From Mannheimia glucosida (GTDB taxonomy: Bacteria > Pseudomonadota > Gammaproteobacteria > Enterobacterales > Pasteurellaceae), in NCBI RefSeq assembly GCF_046267875.1, contig NZ_CP176502.1:2232001-2296000 (forward strand): a stretch of DNA of 64,000 nucleotides, written 5' to 3'. The notes beneath the pieces were generated by a model that was not told the origin of the DNA, searched no databases, and saw only the letters and a list, made by a program, of their open reading frames with translations. The translations under genes were made by a program, and so were the position numbers. Positions 1 to 8,538 of the stretch are shown piece after piece; the stretch's first letter is position 1, and every line of letters starts with the position of its first letter.

Positions 1-805
1 TCATAATGGCTGCCGGCAAGTTTGCTTTACGCAAGGCTTGTTCGCATTCATCAACATATTGTTTTTCAAAATTAGGAGCTTTGCCACCGCGTAAAATAAT
101 ATGTCCGTCAGGATTCCCTTTGGTTTTCAGCAAAGTAACCTGCCCTTGTTGGTTAATGCCGATAAAACTGTGGCTTTGAGCTGATGATTGCATTGCATTG
201 AGTGCAACCGCTAAACCGCCGTCTGTCCCGTTTTTAAAACCTACCGCCATTGACAAGCCTGAGGCTAATTCACGGTGAGTTTGGGATTCAGTTGTTCTTG
301 CTCCAATCGCCGACCAGCTGAACAAATCCGCTAAATATTGTGGTGTCATCGGATCTAAGGCTTCAGTCGCTAACGGCATGCCAAGCTCGGCTAAATCCAA
401 ACAGAGTTTTCGCCCAATACGCAAGCCGGTTTCCACATCAAAAGAGCCGTCCATTTTCGGATCGTTAATCAACCCTTTCCAACCTACAGTAGTGCGGGGC
501 TTTTCAAAATAAACCCGCATCACAATATAGAGCTGATCGCTGACTTTATCCGCTAATGCTTTTAATTTTTTACCGTATTCAATCGCAGCCACTGGGTCGT
601 GAATCGAGCAAGGTCCAATCACAATCAGTTGGCGTTTATCTCGTCTGTGAATAATATCGGAAATCGTTTTGCGTGAACGTTCAATTTGATTGCGTAAATG
701 TTCCGGCAACGGAAATTCTTGTTTTAACTCTTGTGGGGTCAGTAATACCTTTTCATCTTGGATATTTACGTTATGCACGCTATCTTGATTAAACACAGTG
801 TTCAT
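1..805 (-). CDS. aroG: 3-deoxy-7-phosphoheptulonate (DAHP) synthase, class I, 3'-truncated by window edge
   Basis: Condenses phosphoenolpyruvate and erythrose 4-phosphate in the first step of the shikimate pathway. The reading frame starts at ATG 805 behind AAGGAAAT and runs off the window, so 268 residues are visible of about 350-360 usual. Readable class I motifs are IGPCSIHDP, RVYFEKPRTTVGWKGLIND, ARTTESQTHRELASGLS, GFKNGTDGG and HIILRGGK, all closely matching enterobacterial AroG/AroF/AroH. Which amino acid inhibits this isozyme cannot be decided from the sequence, so the symbol is provisional. It lies 37 bases downstream of the heptosyltransferase gene on the same strand and may be co-transcribed with it. 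Confidence 0.9.
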   Translation of the reverse strand, partial: MNTVFNQDSVHNVNIQDEKVLLTPQELKQEFPLPEHLRNQIERSRKTISDIIHRRDKRQLIVIGPCSIHDPVAAIEYGKKLKALADKVSDQLYIVMRVYFEKPRTTVGWKGLINDPKMDGSFDVETGLRIGRKLCLDLAELGMPLATEALDPMTPQYLADLFSWSAIGARTTESQTHRELASGLSMAVGFKNGTDGGLAVALNAMQSSAQSHSFIGINQQGQVTLLKTKGNPDGHIILRGGKAPNFEKQYVDECEQALRKANLPAAIM

Positions 806-842
806 TTTTATTTCCTTGTGTAAATTTTAAATTACACTCACT

Positions 843-1880
843 TTACAATGTAATTTTTAAAGTTTCAACTATTTTTTGTTTCACACTATCAACCGTAATT
901 TTTTCCATCCAATTTTTGCCTTTGGCTTTTGTTGCCCAAGCTAATTGCTGCCAAGGTTTACCATAAGATTGCAAAATCGCTTCATCATATACCGAAACCA
1001 CTTTGTCTAAGTCATTGTAAGGGCCTGTCCGTCTTGGATTATGAATCGCATATAGCCCAATCACCGGTGTATGCTGTGTAGTAGCAATATGTGCGGGGCC
1101 TGAATCGGAGGAGATCACCAAATCCACTTCTCTAATTACACTGGCAAGCTGTTTTAGCGTGGTTTTACCGGCAATATTCACACTCTGGGGAGCAAACTGT
1201 TGAATACGGTTTGCGGTTTCCATTTCATACGTTGAAGGCGAACCCGCAATCAACACATTAACCCCTTGTTCAATCAACCAATTTGCAATTTCTGCATAGC
1301 GTTCAGGCAGCCAATCTTTCTCTTTTTTGCTTGAGCAAGGGGCTATCAGCACATTTTTTTTGTTCGGGTCAATGAACTGCTTCGCATAAACCAAATCCTG
1401 CTCGCTAATCGGCAAATTCCATTGAGCAGAGAGATCGGTTACGCCAATTGCCTTAGCAAACATCATTTGCCCGTCAAGCACGTGAGGAGAGTCTGCCATT
1501 TCTACTTTTTGGTTGGTAAACAACCATTGCATTTCCCTTGCTCTGTCTTGATTAAAGCCGATTTTTTTCTTTGCTTTAATCCCAAGCGATAGAATTGAAG
1601 CTCGGAATGCCGTTTGTAAATTTAATAAAAAATCAAACCGCTTGTGAGAAAGTTCTCGCCAAAGTGTAAAGATACCTTTCCACCCTGTTTTTTTATCATA
1701 AGGAATTAAGTGAACATTCGGAATATCTTTCATTAAATACGCTTCCGTTTTGCCGATAATCCAAGTAATTTCAGCACTAGGATATTTTCGTTGAATAGCT
1801 TGAATAACCGCTAAGGTATGGCAAACGTCGCCAATAGCAGAAAGGCGGAGAATACAGATAGAAAGAAGTTTATTGTGCAT
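843..1880 (-). CDS. opsX: LPS/LOS heptosyltransferase, GT9 family (OpsX/WaaC-like)
   Basis: Predicted cytoplasmic glycosyltransferase that adds an ADP-heptose-derived heptose to the Kdo-lipid A inner core. The 345-residue protein has the GT9 N-terminal segment ILRLSAIGDVCHTLAVIQ (10-27) and the C-terminal nucleotide-sugar region DSGPAH (259-264) followed by HNPRRTGPY (280-288). These resemble Haemophilus OpsX, an inner-core heptosyltransferase, more than WaaF, though assignment to the first heptose is inference. It follows pykA on the same strand but a strong terminator separates them, so it probably has its own promoter. The DAHP synthase gene follows closely. Confidence 0.82.
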   Translation of the reverse strand: MHNKLLSICILRLSAIGDVCHTLAVIQAIQRKYPSAEITWIIGKTEAYLMKDIPNVHLIPYDKKTGWKGIFTLWRELSHKRFDFLLNLQTAFRASILSLGIKAKKKIGFNQDRAREMQWLFTNQKVEMADSPHVLDGQMMFAKAIGVTDLSAQWNLPISEQDLVYAKQFIDPNKKNVLIAPCSSKKEKDWLPERYAEIANWLIEQGVNVLIAGSPSTYEMETANRIQQFAPQSVNIAGKTTLKQLASVIREVDLVISSDSGPAHIATTQHTPVIGLYAIHNPRRTGPYNDLDKVVSVYDEAILQSYGKPWQQLAWATKAKGKNWMEKITVDSVKQKIVETLKITL

Positions 1881-1923
1881 AATAATATCAATAGTTCAGA
1901 TTACATAAAGCTATATTAAGACA

Positions 1924-1960
1924 GAAAAAAAGCCACATAAAGTGTTTTATGTGGCTTTTG
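1924..1960 (-). terminator. Rho-independent terminator of pykA
   Basis: An 11-bp perfect stem (1931-1941 with 1946-1956, GTGT loop) is followed on the minus strand by seven T. It sits just after the pykA stop and before the heptosyltransferase gene. Confidence 0.85.
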
Positions 1961-1975
1961 CGTTAATCGTTTAGA

Positions 1976-3415
1976 TTATTCAACTCTTAAGATACGACAA
2001 GTATTTGTACCGCCAGCTTTTAATTCATCTCCGTGAGTTAAAAGCACTAATTCGCCGGTTAATAAATAGCCTTGTTCTTTTAATTGAGCAATGGCTTTTT
2101 TCGCCCCTTCCATTGTGCGACTGTCTTCATTGTAATATACCGGTGTTACACCACGATATAACGCACAAAGGTTTAATGCTTTTTGGTTACGAGACATCGC
2201 ATAAATCGGTAAACCTGAGCTGATACGGCTGGTTAATTTAGCCGTTTCGCCTGAATGAGTTAATGAAATAATTGCCGATACACCTTCTAAATGGTTTGCG
2301 GTGTACATTGCAGACATTGCCACAGCTTCTTCGATAGATTTAAACGTACCTTCCATACGGTGGCGAGAAATGTTAATGCTTGGCATTGTTTCAGCGCCTA
2401 AGCACACTTCTGCCATTGATTTCACTGTTTCAACCGGGTAGTCACCGTTTGCAGTTTCGCCTGAAAGCATTACCGCATCAGTACCATCTAACACCGCATT
2501 TGCCACGTCCATTACCTCAGCACGGGTTGGCATTGGTTTTTTGATCATTGACTCCATCATTTGAGTTGCAGTAATAACCACTCGGTTTAACTTACGAGCA
2601 CGGCGGATTAAACGTTTTTGCACGCCAACTAACGCCGCATCACCAATTTCAACCCCTAAGTCACCACGAGCAACCATCACCACATCAGCACCTAAAATGA
2701 TGTCGTCCATTGCTTCTTCTGTCGCAACAGTTTCAGCACGTTCTACTTTCGCTACAATTTTAGCCTCTAAACCAGCTTCTTTCGCTAACTCACGTGCATA
2801 ATGTAAGTCTGCACTAGATTGAGGGAATGAAACCGCTAGGTAATCCACACCGATTTTCGCCGCTAATTTAATGTCTTCTTTATCTTTGTCGGTTAATGCA
2901 GGAGCTGATAAACCACCACCTAATTTGTTAATCCCTTTATTGTTTGATAACGGGCCACCAACTGTCACTTCGGTGTGAACTTTAACGCCTTCTACTTCTA
3001 ACACTTTCAGTTGAACATTACCGTCATCTAACAATAGAATATCACCAGGTACTACATCATTTGGTAAGTTTTTGTAATCTAAACCTACAGCTTCTTGATG
3101 GCCTTCTCCACGCGGTAAATCTGCGTCTAAGGTGAATTTATCACCAATATTTAAGAAAATTTTACCGTCTTTAAATGTCGAAACACGAATTTTAGGACCT
3201 TGTAAATCACCCAAAATCGCAACATGACGACCTAATCTTGCAGCAATTTCACGCACTTTATTCGCACGTTCAATGTGATCTTCAGGAACACCGTGGGAGA
3301 AGTTCATACGAACCATATTTGCACCGGCAGCAATGATTTTTTCTAAAGTATTGCCACGGTCGGTAGCAGGGCCCATTGTACAAACGATCTTCGTTCTTCT
3401 GAGTTTTCTAGACAT
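1976..3415 (-). CDS. pykA: Pyruvate kinase II
   Basis: Converts phosphoenolpyruvate and ADP to pyruvate and ATP in glycolysis. The 479-residue product is nearly collinear with E. coli PykA (480 residues) and more similar to it than to PykF. Visible landmarks are the N-terminal MSRKLRRTKIV, the ATP/metal region GDLQGPKIRVST (69-80), the catalytic lysine K223 in AKVERAE, the metal-binding ARGDLGVEIG (249-258) and TATQMMESM (282-290). A promoter candidate lies at 3493-3521 (TATAAT with a 17-base spacer to TTTAAA, minus strand) in the gap shared with divergent sixA. It is ended by the terminator at 1924-1960. Confidence 0.97.
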   Translation of the reverse strand: MSRKLRRTKIVCTMGPATDRGNTLEKIIAAGANMVRMNFSHGVPEDHIERANKVREIAARLGRHVAILGDLQGPKIRVSTFKDGKIFLNIGDKFTLDADLPRGEGHQEAVGLDYKNLPNDVVPGDILLLDDGNVQLKVLEVEGVKVHTEVTVGGPLSNNKGINKLGGGLSAPALTDKDKEDIKLAAKIGVDYLAVSFPQSSADLHYARELAKEAGLEAKIVAKVERAETVATEEAMDDIILGADVVMVARGDLGVEIGDAALVGVQKRLIRRARKLNRVVITATQMMESMIKKPMPTRAEVMDVANAVLDGTDAVMLSGETANGDYPVETVKSMAEVCLGAETMPSINISRHRMEGTFKSIEEAVAMSAMYTANHLEGVSAIISLTHSGETAKLTSRISSGLPIYAMSRNQKALNLCALYRGVTPVYYNEDSRTMEGAKKAIAQLKEQGYLLTGELVLLTHGDELKAGGTNTCRILRVE

Positions 3416-3492
3416 TATTTGACTCCATCAATAAATTTAAAAATTAAGTTAAAATCTTTCTAAGCATCTTGATTATGCGTTAAACGAGGGTC

Positions 3493-3521
3493 ATTATACG
3501 CCTAAATCAAGAGAGTTTAAA
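3493..3521 (-). promoter_or_regulatory. Candidate sigma70 promoter for pykA
   Basis: On the minus strand, TTTAAA (3516-3521) and a perfect TATAAT (3493-3498) are separated by 17 bases, about 75 bases before the pykA start codon. The -35 matches consensus at 4 of 6 positions. Confidence 0.5.
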
Positions 3522-3541
3522 TACAACTAAAGGAGAATGTT

Positions 3542-4030
3542 ATGAATATTTGGATTATGCGCCATGGGGAAGCAGGCTTTAATGCTTCGAGTGATGCTGC
3601 TCGCTGTTTAACCGACAATGGTATAAAAAACACCATTTCACAGGGAAAATGGTTAGGAGAACATTTAGCCAACCAACAAATTCAATTAGATAAAATTCTC
3701 GTCAGCCCATACCTTAGGGCGCAACAAACGCTTGAAAATGTGCTTATTGGTATGCAAGCGGTCAATTTTCCCCAACATTTTACCAACCTCATTGAAAGTT
3801 GGGACGAGATTACGCCTGACGGAAACCCGCATACAGTAGAAAGTTATCTACATTTTTTAAGAGAGGAAGGCGCAAAAAATATTCTTCTGATTTCACATCT
3901 CCCACTTGTGTTCGATCTCGTCCAAATTTTAACGAATAACCAAAGCAATGTACAATTTCCAACTTCAACCATAGCAGAAATTAATTGGGTAAAGACAAAA
4001 GCTGAGCTAATGCGAGTAAAGCATACTTAA
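3542..4030 (+). CDS. sixA: Phosphohistidine phosphatase SixA
   Basis: Histidine-phosphatase superfamily protein of 162 residues, the usual SixA length. In E. coli SixA removes phosphate from phosphohistidine of phosphotransfer proteins such as ArcB and NPr. Catalytic residues are visible: the RHGE motif with His8 near the N-terminus, Arg59 in SPYLRAQQT, and the second histidine in LLISHLP (His119). The ATG at 3542 follows the ribosome site AAAGGAGAA. It is transcribed divergently from pykA. The physiological target here is unknown. Confidence 0.9.
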   Translation: MNIWIMRHGEAGFNASSDAARCLTDNGIKNTISQGKWLGEHLANQQIQLDKILVSPYLRAQQTLENVLIGMQAVNFPQHFTNLIESWDEITPDGNPHTVESYLHFLREEGAKNILLISHLPLVFDLVQILTNNQSNVQFPTSTIAEINWVKTKAELMRVKHT

Positions 4031-4138
4031 TTCTTTCATTTTTAGAATGTCAATATAAAAATTTTCAATTTTTTTATAAATTGTCGAATTTATAGACTTC
4101 CAAAATACCTAAAAAATGCGTATCATACCAGCCCTCAA

Positions 4139-4200
4139 ATCAGTACTAAACTGATCCATAAGCTATTATAAGAAAGTACGGTATTTACCGTACTTTTTAT
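4139..4200 (+). promoter_or_regulatory. dusB-fis leader with intrinsic terminator (attenuator or small RNA)
   Basis: Upstream of dusB lies a small hairpin (ATCAGT 4139-4144 with ACTGAT 4150-4155). It is followed by a strong hairpin AAAGTACGGT/ACCGTACTTT (4173-4182 with 4187-4196) ending in five T. A TATCAT -10-like box at 4121-4126 would start transcription near 4133. The terminator ends 54 bases before dusB and over 140 bases after sixA. It could terminate sixA, release a roughly 65-base RNA, or act as an attenuator of dusB-fis. Confidence 0.6.
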
Positions 4201-4253
4201 TTGGATATCCCTCTGGTTAAAATTACTTCAAATTTGTTAATAAAAGGTTAAAA

Positions 4254-5243
4254 ATGCAAATAGGACAATATGCAATCAAAAATCGTATTTTCCTTGCACC
4301 TATGGCTGGAATCACAGATCAGCCTTTTCGCCGCTTATGTAGCCAACTTGGAGCAGGTTTAACATTTTCAGAGATGATGTCTACCAATCCTGATGTATGG
4401 CATACTGAGAAATCACGGTTGCGGTTAGCACACCACGATGAAATAGGCTTAAATGCCGTACAAATTGCAGGTTCTGATCCTGTTGAAATGGCAAAGGCTG
4501 CAAAGATAAATGTTGAGTATGGTGCCGATATTATTGATATTAATATGGGTTGCCCGGCAAAAAAGGTGAATAAAAATATGGCAGGCTCTGCTCTTTTACG
4601 TAACCCCAAATTAGTCGCTCAAATATTAGATTCTGTAGTCAATGCCGCTGATGTCCCTGTGACACTAAAAATTAGAACAGGTTGGGATCAGGAAAATAGA
4701 AATTGTCTGCAAATTGCGAAAATTGCAGAACAAGCCGGCATAAAAGCTCTCACTATTCACGGGCGTACTCGAAGCTGTTTATTTAATGGCGAAGCTGAAT
4801 ATGAAAGTATTAAGGCAGTAAAAGAAGCAATTTCTATCCCAGTGATAGCAAACGGAGACATTGACTCTGCGGAAAAAGCAAAGTTTGTTCTCGACTATAC
4901 CAAAGCCGATGCAATCATGATTGGGCGCGCTAGCTTTGGAAATCCTTGGATATTTAAGGAAATTAATGATTTTTTTGAAACTGGATTATCTTCACCATTA
5001 TCAATTGATAAAAAATACCAATTAATGTTTAAACATATTGAGGATTTGCACCAATTTTATGGTGAAGAAAAAGGTTATCGTATTGCACGAAAACATGTTG
5101 GTTGGTATACCGAAAAATTAAATCCGGAATCAAATTTTAAACGCACTTTTAATACACTAAGTTCCACAAAAGAGCAACTTTATGCATTAGAAGATTTTGT
5201 TAAATCGATTCATTTAGAATCTCAATTAAGAAAAGTTGGATAA
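4254..5243 (+). CDS. dusB: tRNA-dihydrouridine synthase B
   Basis: FMN-dependent enzyme that reduces uridine to dihydrouridine in the tRNA D-loop (position 17 in E. coli). The 329-residue protein shows the N-terminal LAPMAGITDQPFRRL (14-28), the catalytic cysteine Cys100 in DINMGCPAKKV, the phosphate-binding LTIHGRTR, IANGDI and MIGRASFGNPWIF. Length and motif spacing match DusB rather than DusA or DusC. It is translationally adjacent to fis, the conserved gammaproteobacterial dusB-fis operon. The leader in front of it contains a strong terminator hairpin. Confidence 0.96.
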   Translation: MQIGQYAIKNRIFLAPMAGITDQPFRRLCSQLGAGLTFSEMMSTNPDVWHTEKSRLRLAHHDEIGLNAVQIAGSDPVEMAKAAKINVEYGADIIDINMGCPAKKVNKNMAGSALLRNPKLVAQILDSVVNAADVPVTLKIRTGWDQENRNCLQIAKIAEQAGIKALTIHGRTRSCLFNGEAEYESIKAVKEAISIPVIANGDIDSAEKAKFVLDYTKADAIMIGRASFGNPWIFKEINDFFETGLSSPLSIDKKYQLMFKHIEDLHQFYGEEKGYRIARKHVGWYTEKLNPESNFKRTFNTLSSTKEQLYALEDFVKSIHLESQLRKVG

Positions 5244-5247
5244 AAAA

Positions 5248-5544
5248 ATGTTAGAGCAACAACCTACACAAAACCCATTAACAGTAACAATGTTAAATGC
5301 ACAAGCGCAGCAGGTTAATAAACCACTTCGCGATAATGTGAAAGCAGCATTAAAAAACTATTTATCTCAATTAAATGGTGAAGATCCAACAGAATTATAC
5401 GAGTTAGTATTATCTGAGATCGAACACCCGATGTTGGATATGGTTATGCAATATACCCGTGGTAATCAAACCCGTGCAGCAACAATGCTAGGTATTAACC
5501 GCGGCACATTACGTAAAAAATTAAAAAAATACGGAATGGGTTAA
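5248..5544 (+). CDS. fis: DNA-binding protein Fis
   Basis: Nucleoid-associated homodimer that bends DNA and activates rRNA and other growth-linked promoters. From ATG 5248 the product is 98 residues, exactly the length of E. coli Fis. An in-frame TTG four codons earlier is disfavoured on that ground. The C-terminal helix-turn-helix GNQTRAATMLGINRGTLRKK is almost identical to E. coli, and the central PLRDNVKAALKNYLSQLNG is conserved. It starts 4 bases after dusB and is co-transcribed with it. A strong terminator follows. Confidence 0.97.
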   Translation: MLEQQPTQNPLTVTMLNAQAQQVNKPLRDNVKAALKNYLSQLNGEDPTELYELVLSEIEHPMLDMVMQYTRGNQTRAATMLGINRGTLRKKLKKYGMG

Positions 5545-5591
5545 TCTAACCTTTGGCTCAAAACGATTTTAATCGGTATTAGTTAGCCAAA

Positions 5592-5634
5592 CAAAAAACG
5601 CTGGATAACATATTCAGCGTTTTTTGTTTTTATT
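5592..5634. terminator. Bidirectional terminator between fis and tbpA
   Basis: A 12-bp perfect stem CAAAAAACGCTG/CAGCGTTTTTTG (5592-5603 with 5615-5626) has an 11-base loop. T-runs occur on both strands, serving fis on plus and tbpA on minus. Confidence 0.88.
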
Positions 5635-5640
5635 TAGCAC

Positions 5641-8451
5641 CTAAAACTTCATTTCAAATGCTAAACTGAAATTTCTCCCCGGGGCGGCAAATCGAGTGTA
5701 ATTGCTACCCCGGTCTTGGTTTACTGCATTCACACCGGATTGGCGCACTGATTCCCAAGTGGAATATTTACGATTAGTCACATTATAAATTCCTCCACGT
5801 AAGGTGTAGTTTTTATAATTGATGTAACCGGTGATATCGTGAGTGTACCAAGAACCGGTAAGTTTGCCACCTAAATCAACGCGATGTATACCGTGATGAC
5901 GTGTGCCTGCCACCTCATCGGCGTTTTTGGCTTTAGAATAGGTGGTAGTAATGCCAATTCCCCATTTTTCTTCTGGGTGATCGTAGCCGAATCCAAGCAC
6001 ATAGCGTGCTGGCTGAATCGCATCTAGAATAGGATCGTTTACGCTATCGAGTCTTGAGTCGGTTAGTTTCCGCTCTTTTACTTTTACACGGTTATAAGCA
6101 ACTGATGAATAAAAACCATCTGGCAGCATAGATAAAATACCGTGTAAGTCAAATTTAGCGACTAAATTTATCCCGTTTAGTGCTACATCTTGAATATTAT
6201 GGTAGTTAGAGAAACAGTGTGATTTTTGTATTATTCTTTTACATGCTGTCGCAATCATATTTTTATAGTTATTACGGAAATAGCTCACATCAAGGTAACC
6301 AAATTGACCTTTAAAGCTAACTCCAATCTCATAATTAGTCGATTTTTCTGGCTCTAACTGGTGGCTACGTTGCTCGCGTTGCACATATTCGTTATCTTTA
6401 AGCCCAATATGATCACGTTTACCATAAAGTTCATAGAATGCAGGCACTCTAAAACCGTTTGAAATGCGATAAGAAAGCGATACAAACTCTGTTGGTTTAA
6501 GCGTAATCCCGCCATTCCAAGACCAATTTCGATAAGTTCGGCTAAGTGTCCACGGGTCATCCGATTTAAATCGATGTTGATCAAAACGCACCCCTAATCC
6601 CAAATCTACATACTCGCTTATCACTAGATCGCGGAAGCTAACAAAATGGCTATCGCCTTTAATTTTACGCGGTTCACAGTTTATGATGTCGCCATGTGTA
6701 TTATTACACAAAGATACCGTTTCAATACTGCGTGGATTGCGACGATAAATATATGGATTATCTAAACGCCCTCTACCGCGGTAGCTGGTATAACCGCCTT
6801 TGGTATATTGGGCAGTCATATCCCCATGATCCATAAGCGAATTAAATCGATCAAAGCCCAACCCTAAATTCAGTTTGTGGGTTTGCTTAAATACGCCTTG
6901 ACCAGCATTTAGCGCTTTATCAAATTCTAAATGAATGACACGATGCTTTTCTTGGTAATTATTACGCTCAGTTCGATACATCGACCAAGATTTATCCAAA
7001 GTCGGACGACAGTTTTTATCTACTACAGGATAATCACTACAATGTAAGCGATGTAGCCGGCTATATAGTTCAATATCTTGTTTATCCGCACTGAGTTTAA
7101 TGTTATCCAACCAGCGATTATTCTCTGGTGTATATTGATAGTTAAATCCTAAACGACGTTTGTGGTGACGTTCATCAAAAAACTTCACATGGCTATAGCG
7201 CAATCCATAAGGGATCCTTCTATCGAACACTAAGCCATCTAAAATATTATCCCCTTCATAAACAGAAGAGTTCTTACGTGATAAGTTGTCTACCCTGATA
7301 TTAATATCGTCTTTTGTATAGTAAGCTGGCGTTTGCATATCACGGATATCGTAGCGTTGTTTTGTATCTTCTAAGATTGCGCCAAGAAAATGGGACGGAT
7401 TAAAGTGATAGCCTAATTTCACAAAAACTGAATTACTCTTGTAATCCAAAGGGTTTGGAGCAATACGATCTTTACCAGTATATTCTTTCGCAGACACTTG
7501 CTCGGTGCGATAAGGAATTTGCTCAAGCTGTTTACGCTCTTCAGGCGTATATTCCGGAAATGTTCTCACTGGGAAATTATCGCGGTTCAACTTAGCCCTT
7601 GCACGAGGAGTACAATCTAATGTTGGGCAAGCATCTTCCACAATAAAAAAAGATCCTCCAGGAGCATTCTGTGCGGAACCTGGGTAAAGATCGTAGCGAT
7701 TTTCAAAGCCGGTTATACGCCGAATATTATGTTTTAATTTATTTGCCTCGGAATGAATTTTGGTCTCTTTACCGTGTCGGTGAGTCGCAATAACAAGTGC
7801 TTCAAAACCACCCGCCTCACCAGCCGCTGCGATAGACTGTAAAAAATGGCTATTTTTGCTGGCATAAGAGGTCTTACTATCTAAGCCCCAATGCTGCCCC
7901 TCTTTAATAATATCCTGCGCATCTTTAGTACGAAAACCAATAGCACCACCTAGCGCACCAGAGCCATATTCCGCAGAACTTGCTCCTTTGCTTAACTCAA
8001 TTGAACGAATGTTTTCATACTCAATCTCATTAATTGCACCACCATTAGCATCTGAACCTAGCGTATGATAATGCTGCGCTTGTGGTAGCCCATCAACAAG
8101 TAAGCTGACACGGTTTTTATCTACACCTCGAATGGCATAGCCACTACTTGCACCGCGACCTTGTTCCACCACTGAAATACCAGGGTCATAGCGAGTTAAA
8201 TCACGAATACCAAGAATTTGATTTTTACTCATTTCGTGATAATTTTTCACTACTTTCCCCAAGCCAGTTACTTCGTTTTGACGTTCGTGAGCATAATGGC
8301 TCTCTGTCACAATAACTTCATCCAGAACAGCTAGATCGTTATTTTCTTCTATTTTTTTATTTTCAGTCGCAGCACCGTATGAATGAGAAAGAGCAAATAA
8401 CACTGTTAAGGCAACAGGTGAATAGCGAAAATGATGATATTTCATTATCAT
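5641..8451 (-). CDS. tbpA: Transferrin-binding protein A, TonB-dependent outer membrane receptor
   Basis: Outer membrane channel that binds host transferrin, removes its iron and imports it using TonB energy. The 936-residue protein begins with a signal peptide (hydrophobic stretch about 11-26, likely cleavage after SYGA). A TonB box DEVIVTE (44-50) follows, then a plug domain with LLVDGLPQAQHYHTLGSDAN and GASSAEYGSGALGGAIGF, a long beta-barrel, and the outer-membrane C-terminus ending in Phe. The ATG at 8451 is 9 bases after AAAGGAGA; a second ATG two codons later is possible. It lies 87 bases behind tbpB in one operon. Its sequence resembles Mannheimia TbpA closely (recall, not a search). 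Confidence 0.96.
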   Translation of the reverse strand: MIMKYHHFRYSPVALTVLFALSHSYGAATENKKIEENNDLAVLDEVIVTESHYAHERQNEVTGLGKVVKNYHEMSKNQILGIRDLTRYDPGISVVEQGRGASSGYAIRGVDKNRVSLLVDGLPQAQHYHTLGSDANGGAINEIEYENIRSIELSKGASSAEYGSGALGGAIGFRTKDAQDIIKEGQHWGLDSKTSYASKNSHFLQSIAAAGEAGGFEALVIATHRHGKETKIHSEANKLKHNIRRITGFENRYDLYPGSAQNAPGGSFFIVEDACPTLDCTPRARAKLNRDNFPVRTFPEYTPEERKQLEQIPYRTEQVSAKEYTGKDRIAPNPLDYKSNSVFVKLGYHFNPSHFLGAILEDTKQRYDIRDMQTPAYYTKDDINIRVDNLSRKNSSVYEGDNILDGLVFDRRIPYGLRYSHVKFFDERHHKRRLGFNYQYTPENNRWLDNIKLSADKQDIELYSRLHRLHCSDYPVVDKNCRPTLDKSWSMYRTERNNYQEKHRVIHLEFDKALNAGQGVFKQTHKLNLGLGFDRFNSLMDHGDMTAQYTKGGYTSYRGRGRLDNPYIYRRNPRSIETVSLCNNTHGDIINCEPRKIKGDSHFVSFRDLVISEYVDLGLGVRFDQHRFKSDDPWTLSRTYRNWSWNGGITLKPTEFVSLSYRISNGFRVPAFYELYGKRDHIGLKDNEYVQREQRSHQLEPEKSTNYEIGVSFKGQFGYLDVSYFRNNYKNMIATACKRIIQKSHCFSNYHNIQDVALNGINLVAKFDLHGILSMLPDGFYSSVAYNRVKVKERKLTDSRLDSVNDPILDAIQPARYVLGFGYDHPEEKWGIGITTTYSKAKNADEVAGTRHHGIHRVDLGGKLTGSWYTHDITGYINYKNYTLRGGIYNVTNRKYSTWESVRQSGVNAVNQDRGSNYTRFAAPGRNFSLAFEMKF

Positions 8452-8538
8452 TAGGTAGGATCTCCTTTATTTAAATTTTGCAAATTTTTATAAAAAATTG
8501 CCCGCTTGCTATCTACAACCAGCAAAGGGGAATTATGA

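Noticed and set aside
5236..5247. TTG start giving a longer Fis
   Set aside because: The ATG at 5248 yields exactly 98 residues as in E. coli; the extra four residues are not conserved.
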